The translations under genes were made by a program, and so were the position numbers. From Cymbomonas tetramitiformis (Eukaryota > Chlorophyta > Pyramimonadophyceae > Pyramimonadales > Pyramimonadaceae), in NCBI GenBank assembly GCA_001247695.2, contig LGRX02025774.1, forward strand, positions 26,529 through 90,528: a DNA stretch of 64,000 bases. The letters are read 5' to 3'. Below the pieces are notes generated by a model. It did no database searches, was not told the origin of the DNA, and saw only the letters and a list, made by a program, of their open reading frames with translations. The stretch's first letter is position 1. Each line of letters opens with the position of its first letter. Below, one piece after another: positions 1 through 8,781 of the stretch.

Positions 1-252
1 CCCACACCTGCATTCGTTGGCGGGGTCCATCAGATCCCCGATCTTTGTCAAGCTTTCCGCAGTATTGTTGGGCCCATATCCCGACGTTTTGGATTCTGCT
101 TCCGGTTCGGAACGCTTCGCCTTTCTTGGGTTGATGGTTTTCGTCTTGCCTAGAAAGTCTTCCACCGTTTCATAGTAATAATCATCTGAACCAGAAGAAT
201 TAGACGAAGCGCTAAGCTCAGATTCGCCTTCAGAGCACGACGAGCATAACAT
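1..252 (-). CDS. N-terminal part of an unrecognised acidic, Ser-rich protein (leaves the window)
   Basis: On the minus strand an ATG at 252-250 opens a frame of 84 codons that stays open to the window edge, so the rest of the gene is outside. The protein begins MLCSSCSEGESELSASS, continues with an acidic/Tyr stretch (SDDYYYETVEDF), then a basic stretch (RKAKR), and ends at the edge with CRCG. I recognise no family. It is the divergent partner of the oxygenase-like gene starting at 615; the 362 bp between them hold two palindromes. That the frame is real is an inference from its length, its ATG and its position. Confidence 0.4.
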   Translation of the reverse strand, partial: MLCSSCSEGESELSASSNSSGSDDYYYETVEDFLGKTKTINPRKAKRSEPEAESKTSGYGPNNTAESLTKIGDLMDPANECRCG

Positions 253-614
253 ATTTCCTTCCTTCCCGCTTTAGCGACTTGGCGCTTTCTCAAATGTTTA
301 AGCTTCAAAGTTTCAAAACTATTGACCGGCGCGACGTTCCAGGCTTTCGAGCGAGCGTTTCGAGCTTTTGATTGCCTTTCAATCGTCACATGTAGTCAGA
401 TCGCACTAGTCACATCACTAGTGCGATCTGACTTCGCACTAGTCGCGCGACTAGTGCGGACTAGTGGCGTGAGTAGTGCGTTAATAGTGTGGTACTAGCG
501 CGGTACTCGCGATATGCTATCTTCAAGAATTGATTTTCACTATCGCAAGTATACTTTTCTGTGGACCCAACTTTTTATCTTCTTTCTTCTCACTTACCAT
601 ACTACTACGTAATC
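253..614. promoter_or_regulatory. Divergent intergenic region with two perfect palindromes
   Basis: Between the minus-strand gene and the gene at 615 lies a 17-bp inverted repeat (394-410 and 417-433, loop of 6), immediately followed by a perfect 24-bp palindrome at 435-458. Both contain the core ACTAGT. Further CACTAGT/ACTAGTG-like words follow up to about 505. The arrangement would suit a shared bidirectional control region or a cruciform. No transcription signal can be assigned with confidence. Confidence 0.45.
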
Positions 615-2366
615 ATGTCTGACGAAAAACTCTTTGGTGAAGGCTTCAAAGCGCAATCGGTGGAAGACCTTGACAACAGCGGCACACGAGAGGTCCGAAA
701 CTGCGCCAAGATCCTTAAACGCTTGTTGACGGACAAGCAGCTGGAAACGATTTTCCCCATTTCGGGGAACAAAAGTCAACTGTCCGGGACGGGGTCGGAG
801 GTGTTGCTCACTTACGATATCATTGAGAACTGTTTTAAACACTACACGCCGGACGACGAGGCGTGTTACCGCAACCTGGCGTCGTGGCAATTTTTGAAAT
901 CGGTGACGCAAACCCAGTTCGTGGATAAGCTGGAGGAGGCGGAGAAACGAGGCACAAAACCAGGATTGTTTGATATTTTCAACAAGGGGGACGCGGCGGA
1001 GAAGAAGGAGGAGGCGAAGAAGGAGGGCGAAGGGGAGGATGAGGACGAGGATGAGGACGAGGTGGAGGACGACCAAGAGGACGAAATTGAGATCCACTGC
1101 GCACAGCCCGCCGCAGAGGACCCAGAGAAGAAGTACACGACCTTCGCAACTAAGAACGGTTTTGAGGTGATGTACAAGCTGGACGAGGACGGGGTCCAGC
1201 AGCCCGCTGGACTCGAGAAATCGGACGAGGACAACGACCGGTTGGTTCTCTGGAACTACTCAGAGAACTTGCTGATGAAGGCGGTGCTCACATTGGTGCG
1301 AGTGGATCAGTATTTGCCGCATTCTCAAAAGCATCTGGTGCACGTCATTAAAAAGTTCCAAGTCCCCAAGCAACCGGCGGAAGAGACCGTCGACTTTGAT
1401 ATGGAAAACTACCGCATCCTGAAGAGGGCGTTGGCGCCAGCAGCAGCCCTGCCAGAGCCAGCAGCAGAAGAAGAAGCAGAAGCAAACGCAGAAGCAGGAG
1501 CAGCAGCAGCAGCAGCCCCAGCAGCAAAAGCAAAACCAGAAGCAGCAGCAGCAGCAGAAGAAGAAGAAGAAGAAGAAGAAGAAGCAGAAGAAGCAGAAGC
1601 AAAAGCGGCGCGCGGCAATTTCCAGCCCCGGCGCGGCAAAACCAGAAACGCTGGCAGCCGAGCGCGAAGCAAAACGGAAAGCAACAACGAAGCGACGCGT
1701 GCGAAGAAGCAAAACGGCAGCCGTAGCCAGCAGCAGCCCAGCCAGCGAAGCAAAAGCGAAGCGGCAGCGGCGGCCCGGCGGCGATACTTTTACACAGAGG
1801 AGTCTGACAGCGAGACCGTCGGCCAGAACGTGCTGGGAGGAAAGGCGGTGGATGAGAAGGAAACGCCATCGCCAGGTGAGGACGACCTGTCCAATATCCG
1901 TGTGGTAATGCCCGAAGGATGGGAGAGGGACATGGAAACGGAAGGGTTTTGCGTGGCACGGGTTGAGGGCGTCGAAGTTTCCCCTCAGGAGCACGATGGT
2001 TGCGTGACCGGGGAGTGGTTGAATAACTTCGCCGACCTGAATTCAGAGGACCGGGATGCACGCTACGACAGTAGTAGGTGGATAGGAGACGTGGATCGGA
2101 GGTGTTTTCTGGGGAGGATGATTGCGGAGGTAGGGAGGCAAGTCATTGCAAACCCAGGGTGGAAGCGCACCACCGTGCGACCGGACGTACTTCGCAAGGG
2201 GAAAGGTGGGATGTCTGCGTTGCTGACGCTGCCCGGGGCTGATCTGCAGAGCCCGCATTTAGACGGCACAGAACTCTCCTTATTTTTTGCTTCACTCCAG
2301 GGTACCCAGTGGGGATATTTCCGGGTTCTCACATGCGGTGTGGTGCAAGGGAGTCCCTTTTTGTAG
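615..2366 (+). CDS. 2OG-Fe(II) oxygenase-like protein, N-terminal part (frame 3)
   Basis: The frame is open from 561 (GTG), but the first ATG, at 615, gives MSDEKLFGEGF and is the better start. Residues ~1-115 are globular and ~130-165 very acidic. About 290-345 is low-complexity Ala/Glu from GCA/GAA runs, followed by a basic Ser/Arg/Gln region. The C-terminal ~130 residues look like the start of a 2-oxoglutarate/Fe(II) oxygenase core: an HxD motif in SPHLDG, then LSLFFASLQGTQ. In phytanoyl-CoA-dioxygenase-like folds the next strand reads xPGSH. That strand is present, but in the -1 frame (see the 2309-4450 entry). The tail after TQ (WGYFRV... to the stop at 2366) is therefore probably out-of-frame. 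No substrate can be inferred. Confidence 0.55.
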   Translation: MSDEKLFGEGFKAQSVEDLDNSGTREVRNCAKILKRLLTDKQLETIFPISGNKSQLSGTGSEVLLTYDIIENCFKHYTPDDEACYRNLASWQFLKSVTQTQFVDKLEEAEKRGTKPGLFDIFNKGDAAEKKEEAKKEGEGEDEDEDEDEVEDDQEDEIEIHCAQPAAEDPEKKYTTFATKNGFEVMYKLDEDGVQQPAGLEKSDEDNDRLVLWNYSENLLMKAVLTLVRVDQYLPHSQKHLVHVIKKFQVPKQPAEETVDFDMENYRILKRALAPAAALPEPAAEEEAEANAEAGAAAAAAPAAKAKPEAAAAAEEEEEEEEEAEEAEAKAARGNFQPRRGKTRNAGSRARSKTESNNEATRAKKQNGSRSQQQPSQRSKSEAAAAARRRYFYTEESDSETVGQNVLGGKAVDEKETPSPGEDDLSNIRVVMPEGWERDMETEGFCVARVEGVEVSPQEHDGCVTGEWLNNFADLNSEDRDARYDSSRWIGDVDRRCFLGRMIAEVGRQVIANPGWKRTTVRPDVLRKGKGGMSALLTLPGADLQSPHLDGTELSLFFASLQGTQWGYFRVLTCGVVQGSPFL

Positions 2367-4450
2367 GGCAGGCATATGAGGTATTAATGTTCCGGCGTGG
2401 GGTTTTCCACTTTGGGGAAGCCTACCCTGGCTGTTCCTGGCCGACGATTCCGTCGAACGCCGTAAAGCTGGGGCCGAACGTCCGTCGGGGGGCACATTCG
2501 TACGTGGATAGGTCATCGGATGTGCCCGTGTACAACCTGACAGAGTTTACGGTGGAGTACGCAGCTCGCCGGCGAAGCAGGCGCTTGGAAGGCGAGGACG
2601 TTGCCAACCTCTTGGGCGTCGACTACAACGTCATCTTCGACGGGGGCCTCGCAATGTTGGGCTCCGAAGTCGTCATCCTCCATTCTTCTGTCACGGAGGA
2701 GAAGGTGGAGGTCGGCGTGATGGAGACGGGCGCCCTCAAGACGGTGCCCAGGGCGGAGCTGCAGCCGGTGACGAAAGCGGGCATTCCCATGAAGGGGAAT
2801 TTCGTCACCCGGTTTTACGGGCCGAAGAGCGGCCTTATGGACACGGGCATCAAGCTGCAGGTCTTCGGGGGGGCGGACGTGCTGTACCCCGACAAGACAT
2901 CGGGCCTGGTCTGCACGGGAATGCCCGTGCTCCTGAAAGAGGACTACGAAAACCTGCCCATGGCGCACGGTGGGGTGCTGCGCCTGGGGTATGTGCTGCG
3001 CACCAACGGCGGCCAGACGCAGGGCCTGGTGTTCCTGCAAAAAAGCTCGGGGTTTGAGGGGTGGGACTTCCAGGTGCTGCAGTTGCCATTGGGACGTGGA
3101 TCGGAGGCACTGCTGGTGAGGGACGAGAAGTTCATGGCCCTTCACCCCCGCGGCAGCAGCAGCAGCAGCAGAAGCTCCCAGGGACGTCAGATTGCCTTGA
3201 CGCAGGCTGACCTGGAGAAGGAAAAGCGCAGCTTGATGGCGTTCCAGTACGCCTTTTCTCAGGCAATGGGCGTCATCATTCAGCGGACGCGGGATGCGGC
3301 CAAGATGACCGTGGCGCAGATCAGCCGCGAGGGGGCTGGCGGTGGGGGAAAAGGTGGGGCGCTGACCACCAAGACCCTGCAAAAGGGTATGGCCAGGGAG
3401 GTGATCACCTTCAAGTGGTCAGGCAACCAGGAAGACGCATGCGACTTCCCGAAGGCTGAGGAGCAGAAGGCCAAGAGCGCACAGAAGACGAGGGCGAAGA
3501 GCGTGAGCGGCCACAAGCGGCAGCGGGAGGAGAAGGTCGCGGCGGAGGAGGAAAAGGCGAAGCAGGCGAAAATGGAGGAGCATGCAGAGAAGATGAAGTA
3601 CGCCGAGAAGCTCCGCCTGACCGAGCTGAAGGTGAAGCATGCGGAGGAGAAGGCGCGGAGTTTGGAGAGGGCGCTCGGGGGAGCCACTCCAGCTCGGGGG
3701 GCCACGGAGGAGCAGGTGAAGCAGGCCGTGCTCTTGAAGGAGAAGGAGCTCCGGGCGGAGTTGGCGGAGGCCGAGCGGCAAAAGGAGGCGAAGGTGTGCG
3801 AGGAGCTTCGCCCTCAGTTGGAGCAGCAGGGGAAGGAGCGGCTCCAACTGACGGCCGAGTCCGCGGAGGAGCGAGGCCGGCGGTTGGCGGCTGAGCATTT
3901 CACCGCGCTGCTGGGGGATAAGGACGAGAGACACACGTCCGACCTCAAGCAGGCGTTCGCCTGCAACGCCGACCTGGCGAAGGAACAGCTGAGCAGACAG
4001 GGCGCCCATATGGCGCTCATGTTCAACATGTATTCGCAGTTCACCAGCCTGGCGGCCGGTCGGTCGGGCCAAGGGGAGAACCCCGCCGCCCACGAAGGGA
4101 TGGTGGCGTGTACCCAGCACCTGCTGAGCAACACGGAGCAGGGAGGCCAAAAAGGGAAGCTCAAGGAGCTCATGGCTCCCCCGGCGGTCCCCGGGAAAAG
4201 GACCCCGGAAAAGCCACCGCAGAAAAAGATGCGCGGAGACGAGCTCCGCGCATTTTTATCGGCTTGCCAGAAGGCTGCAAAACAACTCGCAGCCGATCTG
4301 AAGAGCGAGAACGACGATACGGTGGCGGCTGCGGAGATCGAGCTCAACATCCACAAGGAGATCGTCTCGGGGGATGTTGATGCCGAAGAAGGCGAGGAGG
4401 GCAAGTCCGAGAAGATCCTCGAGCTTTTCCACTCGATGGCGGGGAAGTAG
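2309..4450 (+). CDS. 2OG-Fe(II) oxygenase-like protein, C-terminal part with long coiled coil (frame 2)
   Basis: This frame picks up the oxygenase fold where the upstream frame leaves it: GIFPGSHM, then FRRGVFHFGEAYPG, which supplies a likely distal metal-binding His. The first codon at 2309 is GTG and is not a convincing start; joining by a -1 shift near 2307-2310 gives a continuous fold. Residues ~290-330 contain a Ser run from AGC repeats. About 360-560 is a highly charged Lys/Glu/Ala coiled coil, and the C-terminus is charged and helical, ending in HSMAGK. Either the gene is a pseudogene or contains a sequencing indel, or it uses frameshifting. The overall protein would be about 1,300 residues. 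Whether it is a host gene or mobile-element cargo is not clear. Confidence 0.5.
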   Translation: MGIFPGSHMRCGARESLFVGQAYEVLMFRRGVFHFGEAYPGCSWPTIPSNAVKLGPNVRRGAHSYVDRSSDVPVYNLTEFTVEYAARRRSRRLEGEDVANLLGVDYNVIFDGGLAMLGSEVVILHSSVTEEKVEVGVMETGALKTVPRAELQPVTKAGIPMKGNFVTRFYGPKSGLMDTGIKLQVFGGADVLYPDKTSGLVCTGMPVLLKEDYENLPMAHGGVLRLGYVLRTNGGQTQGLVFLQKSSGFEGWDFQVLQLPLGRGSEALLVRDEKFMALHPRGSSSSSRSSQGRQIALTQADLEKEKRSLMAFQYAFSQAMGVIIQRTRDAAKMTVAQISREGAGGGGKGGALTTKTLQKGMAREVITFKWSGNQEDACDFPKAEEQKAKSAQKTRAKSVSGHKRQREEKVAAEEEKAKQAKMEEHAEKMKYAEKLRLTELKVKHAEEKARSLERALGGATPARGATEEQVKQAVLLKEKELRAELAEAERQKEAKVCEELRPQLEQQGKERLQLTAESAEERGRRLAAEHFTALLGDKDERHTSDLKQAFACNADLAKEQLSRQGAHMALMFNMYSQFTSLAAGRSGQGENPAAHEGMVACTQHLLSNTEQGGQKGKLKELMAPPAVPGKRTPEKPPQKKMRGDELRAFLSACQKAAKQLAADLKSENDDTVAAAEIELNIHKEIVSGDVDAEEGEEGKSEKILELFHSMAGK

Positions 4451-4576
4451 TTGCTATTTAGTTTTGCTATTGTTTACTACTTGACAGTACACTTCAAAAT
4501 AAGTGCATCTCACAAGCATTTGTTGCTGACTTGTTTGCCACAAGCATCCGTTCTTGACTTGTTTCCCATGCATGCA

Positions 4577-5067
4577 CAGCTCATGATCATGTTTAGTATC
4601 ATTTCATAAGCATATAACAAACTATAACTCAAACCACTCCGAACTTGCTATCTGTTTCGCACTATCACAGGTTAGTCGGGCACATACGTAAGGAAACCCT
4701 ATCCAATTCAAGCGACACACGGCCGTACGGGGCACCCGGCGATGAACCAACGACATTCCGGTCACTCATGATCATTTTGGAAGCATTTCATAAGCATATA
4801 ACAAACTATAACTCAAACCACTCCGAACTTGCTATCTGTTTCGCACTATCACGGGTTAGTCGGGTACATACGTAAGGAAACCCTATCCAATTCAAGCGAC
4901 ACACGGCCGTACGGGGCACCCGGCGATGAACCAACGACATTCCGGTCACTCATGATCATTTTGGAAGCATTTCATAAGCATATAACAAACTATAACTCAA
5001 ACCACTCCGAACTTGCTATCTGTTTCGCACTATCACGGGTTAGTCGGGTACATACGTAAGGAAACCC
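4577..5067. repeat. 184-bp tandem satellite, left block
   Basis: The words TTTCATAAGCATATAACAAA and CTATCCAATTCAAGCGACAC recur every 184 bp (for example about 4604, 4788, 4972). The copies are nearly identical; the first is truncated and more diverged at its left edge. About 2.6 units are present before LINE-1 begins at 5068. The array resumes at 15143 exactly where it stopped, so the two blocks were once continuous. The 126 bp between the gene end at 4450 and the array hold nothing recognisable. Confidence 0.9.
5057..5067. repeat. LINE-1 target-site duplication, left copy
   Basis: TAAGGAAACCC directly precedes the element; the identical 11 bp follow it at 15132-15142. The satellite consensus contains the word once per unit, so deleting the element plus one copy restores an unbroken monomer. 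Confidence 0.9.
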
Positions 5068-5382
5068 GGAACAGCGAGGCGACGATGCACCCCAACGGGC
5101 AAAAAAATCGTTTTTTACTGACAATAATAATTTTATTTGTAAATTATGTAGTATTGTGTGCGAGGGTGGACATATTTTTTGAAAAATCATGCAGGGAAAA
5201 TATCGGAGAAGCCGAACGAGCCCAGTGGGGGCCGACACAGCGCGCGACCCGACCTTCCCACCCGTCGCCTTCCTGTCTTAGTTCTATCAGACGGGAAACT
5301 AACTACAAACCCTCTTCCCCTTCCGCAGGACAACTCTCCTTTTACCCGTACTCTCCTCTTTCAGCCTTCTACGCAGGTGAAG

Positions 5383-6720
5383 ATGACCTCCCTCATCAAC
5401 GCGAACGCCAGGAAAGCGCTCGAGGGCACCATCCCAGGGAGGCAGCTGCGTCAGGAGGGGGCGCAGGAAGAAGGACCAGGCATCTTCGAGAATATGCTGC
5501 AGGAGCAGCAGGAGCTCCCGGGAAGCGAGCTCAGACAAGCGCTGGCCACCAGGCAAGGGAGGCCACTGCATTGGGCGCAACGCCCAACAAGGCAGTATTC
5601 CCCCTTCGCCCTCACGGTCCCCAGCCTGGGGGGGCCGGCATCGCCTTTCCAAGGACCAAGCTGGGGGGAGCGGACAGGCCCAGACGACTGGAGAACACTG
5701 TACGCCCATGCAGGTTCTATCCGGGCGGCGGTAGGCTCCCGCATCTGGGCCTGCCGCATGAGGCTCGCGGCGACGTTCTGGGGAACGCGGCAGGGGGCAT
5801 ACACCAGGCATCTGAGCAGGGCATCAGAGTCCGGAGCCCTCCCGCCGCGCAGGAGGCACCACAGGCAGCGACGCAGGTTCACGCTGGAGCAGACGGAGCC
5901 GCGGGCAGCGAGACCGACGGGGACATCGTGGGCGTCCTGGACCGTGGCCACCGCGGTGGTCTCGTTCCTTGCCATCCTGCGAAGGCGCGGGGCCCTCCGC
6001 AGGAAGGCAGCAAGGTGGCCGGCGGCCACCCTGGTGGCAGTGGTCCGCTGGCGGGGCTTCGTTCGCAGGAGGGAAGCGCTAGCGACATTGCCCAACTCAT
6101 CGTTGCAGGAACTGGAGGCGGCGGCCACTATGGCAGACATCGTACAGGGGCTGGGGCTCCAGTACTTTTGCAGGGAAGGAAACCTGGACGGGCTCAGTGC
6201 CGAAGTCCGGACCCTGAGAGGGGTTGTCGCCAGGCACCTCGACGTGGACCTGCGGAGAGGCCTCCCGGGGTCATACCAGAAGAGGCTTCTCGGGCTGGCG
6301 GGAGCGGCGAGCACCCCGTGGGGACGGGCCATCCGGGCCTCATCGCAGCTCAAGAGCATCCTCTCGCAGGACTGGGCGATACAGTTCTCCCCAGACTACC
6401 ATCTAGTACGTCTGGGGAGGTCCCTTCCGCGGGGGCACGTCCTCAGGGAGCAGGTGCTGCGACGCAGGTGGTTCACAGGGGGGGGGCAGCAGGTGGAGCG
6501 CCCCTGTGCACTCAGCACACCGACCGAGGAGGAACTGGAGTTCCAGCGGCGGCTCAACTGCCCCTTCAGGGCAGACACCAAACTGGTCTTCCTGCACATC
6601 AGGGCAAAAGAGTCTGCCAGGGTGCACAGCCCTCCGCCCCCGGACATCGCGGCCGTGGTCAGGGACCCGGAACTTCCGGCGTCCCTGAGGGACTGGCTGA
6701 TACTATCCTGCATTGTGTAG
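5383..6720 (+). CDS. LINE-1 first ORF, function unrecognised
   Basis: ATG at 5383 (MTSLINANARKALEG) gives 446 codons to a TAG at 6718-6720. The frame is open upstream to about 5158, but that part looks like leader. The protein is Arg-rich, with a hydrophobic stretch around residues 185-205 (WTVATAVVSFLAIL) and a C-terminal globular half (LPSSLQELEAAATMADIVQGL type helices). There are no Cys/His knuckles, no endonuclease motifs and no RT motifs. By position it would be an ORF1-type protein, but I see no homology to support a nucleic-acid-binding role. An overlapping 851-codon frame over the same DNA has the composition of a shadow. Confidence 0.4.
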   Translation: MTSLINANARKALEGTIPGRQLRQEGAQEEGPGIFENMLQEQQELPGSELRQALATRQGRPLHWAQRPTRQYSPFALTVPSLGGPASPFQGPSWGERTGPDDWRTLYAHAGSIRAAVGSRIWACRMRLAATFWGTRQGAYTRHLSRASESGALPPRRRHHRQRRRFTLEQTEPRAARPTGTSWASWTVATAVVSFLAILRRRGALRRKAARWPAATLVAVVRWRGFVRRREALATLPNSSLQELEAAATMADIVQGLGLQYFCREGNLDGLSAEVRTLRGVVARHLDVDLRRGLPGSYQKRLLGLAGAASTPWGRAIRASSQLKSILSQDWAIQFSPDYHLVRLGRSLPRGHVLREQVLRRRWFTGGGQQVERPCALSTPTEEELEFQRRLNCPFRADTKLVFLHIRAKESARVHSPPPPDIAAVVRDPELPASLRDWLILSCIV

Positions 6721-8076
6721 ACAGAAGGACTCATCCGCTCTGGGTCTTGCGCCTGGTAAACTCTTTTAATAATCTTTCATCGTTTACTGACTTGCAGGAG
6801 AGGACCTCCCGTGGTAACATTTGTCAAAAGCACTCCTGCATTTTATACCGTGAGCTCGCATCAGATAATAGGACGGAGCACGCCTACGGACTGGGAGTAA
6901 AACCGACCCCTAAGAGGGCCCGCGGAAGGGGGGCTGGGACGTGCATCCCCGGGACACGGGGAGCAGTCACCAGCTCCCTGCGGAGAAACGGCGAGGGACC
7001 CAGTCCGCAGGCAGTGCCAACCGTCATCGTCCCTCCTTCCCACTCGCTTCCTACCGCATCGACACGCGGTCACGGCGCCTCACCAGGCGAGAACTCCCGG
7101 TTAGGAGGAAAGACCGTGGTGAGTAAGGCAGACCCCGAGCGGGCACAAGACACTGCTCGGCAGCCCAATGGTGGGGAGGACCTCCAGGCATCGTGCACCT
7201 TCGGACTCACCCACAGACCGGGAGTAAGACCGACCCCAGAGAGGGCCCGCGGAAGGGGGGCTGGAACTCGCTTCTCCGGCCCACGGAGAGCAGTTGCCAG
7301 CTCCCTGCGGAGAAACGGCAAAGGACCCGGTCTGCAGACAGAAGCAAACATCACGTCTTTTACCGACCCGGTACTCCGGCGTGCACCTGAAGGGGACCCA
7401 CTGTGTGGGCAAACAAAAACATCAATAGAGCTGACACTTTGGGGACTAGGGACCCGCTGTTCGCTACAGCAGAAGCTGTTGACCACACTTCCCCCCCTGT
7501 TTGGAGGGGCCGCATGCTTGATAGAGGACCGACCCCAAGGGGGACCCGCGAAAAGGGGACTAGAGTAGGAGTCCCCGGGTCACGGGGAGCGGCGGCCAGT
7601 CCCCTGCGGTTCAATGAAAAAGGACCCAGGCTTGCAATTAGGGCATGGCCTGCCAACGCCAAACCCAGAGTACCTGCTGTAGACAGGGGAACACACCTCC
7701 GCAATTTCATTTCTCCCGACAGCAGAGCCCCTTTAAGGGCGAGGAATGCCCTGAACGGATATTATCCCCCCGGGGAGGGGGGGGCTACTGCCGGCCATGT
7801 TACCGATAATTGCGATAGCTCCCCTCCCCCCATGAGGAGGGGCAGCACCATTAATCATATTCACAACGCCCACCAGAAAGGAGGGGGCCCGTACAGAGAT
7901 AATAAATACACGCCTTCCTTCTGTACTAGCCAGAAGAGAGAAACAATCCGAGTAGCGGACAACACCGGCGGTACAACCGATTCTCACGAAAGACAGGCGA
8001 TACAGCAACTACGAAACGCGCCCCCCTCGAGAGTCAGAGAATCGTGCATGTGCAAGAATGCCGAATGCAATTGTAA
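6721..8076 (+). repeat. LINE-1 inter-ORF spacer with three degenerate ~300-330 bp repeats
   Basis: Three diverged copies of a GC-rich block lie at about 6891-7020, 7218-7345 and 7520-7640. Each starts near ACCGACCCC, passes through a GGGCCCGCG/GGGACCCGCG word, CACGGAGAGCAG or CACGGGGAGCR, and CCCTGCGG, and ends with AAAGGACCC-like sequence. Frames across this stretch are open in several registers because of the GC content, but none looks like protein. I interpret it as structured leader or intergenic RNA of the element. Confidence 0.55.
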
Positions 8077-8751
8077 CAACGCTACTCTGGCGGACAGCCA
8101 GAGGGACAGGGAACCAGGTGTCCCTGGGGGGGACGAGCTCCCGTATTGGACCACCAACGGGGACAAGACGAACTCATACTCTGCCCAATATTCCAACGGA
8201 GGGTCGACCGGAGTGATGACCTCCAAGCCCACCGTACAGTCATGGACAGGTGGGCAGGCCCAGGAACGACACGCCGCAAGGGAGTGGTGCTCGAGGGGGG
8301 AGCCCGAAACATTGTTTACATCGGTAAGGGCAGGCCACACTGGGAGGAGGCCAGGGCGACAGCACTTGACGTCGCCATCGTGGTGTTCTCGCGAGCGGAG
8401 GAGGCTGACAGGGCACTGCGGCTGGGTCTCCCATATGAGTTCTATGGGCACCCAGTCACAGTACACAGGTACTCCTCCACCGCAGATATCACAAAGTTCC
8501 AGGAGTGGGAACTGGAGGTGGTTGCCAGGCCACCGGAGGGCAGACACTGGCACTCTGCAGACAGGGTGGAACAGGTCCTCTCGGCAGCGAAGCGGGAGCT
8601 GCGGTCACAGACAGGCATGGAGGTCTTTCCAGTTCCCTCCCCCCCATCCGAAAGGGGGGTGGGAGAACTCATCACTCTTGCCCAACCGCTTCCGGACAGG
8701 GACAGCAGAGAGGCCTGCAGATATTGGGTAACGGTGGAGGCTGCCACATAA
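8077..8751 (+). CDS. LINE-1 RRM-like (gag-like) ORF
   Basis: The frame is open from the stop at 8074-8076 to a TAA at 8749-8751; the first in-frame ATG is at 8242. The segment VAIVVFSRAEEADRALRLG followed by YEFYGHPVTVHRYSS resembles the second half of RNA-recognition-motif domains in LINE ORF1/gag proteins (an aromatic beta-strand, a helix with ADRALRxG, and a strand xVxRY). The next ORF continues in the same reading frame only 30 nt downstream of the stop, so the two may once have been one frame. The start is uncertain. Confidence 0.4.
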   Translation, partial: QRYSGGQPEGQGTRCPWGGRAPVLDHQRGQDELILCPIFQRRVDRSDDLQAHRTVMDRWAGPGTTRRKGVVLEGGARNIVYIGKGRPHWEEARATALDVAIVVFSRAEEADRALRLGLPYEFYGHPVTVHRYSSTADITKFQEWELEVVARPPEGRHWHSADRVEQVLSAAKRELRSQTGMEVFPVPSPPSERGVGELITLAQPLPDRDSREACRYWVTVEAAT

Positions 8752-8781
8752 GAGGCAGTCTCGCATCGCACCAAGGACCGT

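Noticed and set aside
1260..2061. Minus-strand frames of 237-244 codons
   Set aside because: They read the GCA/GAA repeat backwards as Cys/Leu/Phe runs and are antisense to the oxygenase-like gene.
2280..2310. An intron explaining the frame change in the oxygenase-like gene
   Set aside because: A pyrimidine-rich tract ending in CCAG is present at 2300, but the residues it would remove (HLDG...SLFFASLQ) are the conserved oxygenase strands themselves, so a frameshift fits better.
615..4450. TET/JBP-type DNA hydroxylase linked to a transposon
   Set aside because: The PGSH word and the spacing resemble phytanoyl-CoA-dioxygenase-like folds rather than TET/JBP, and no transposase is nearby.
5013..7568. 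851-codon frame running from the satellite through LINE-1
   Set aside because: It starts in satellite DNA, crosses the insertion boundary and overlaps the better frame at 5383-6720; Gly/Arg/Pro-rich composition is typical of a GC-rich shadow.
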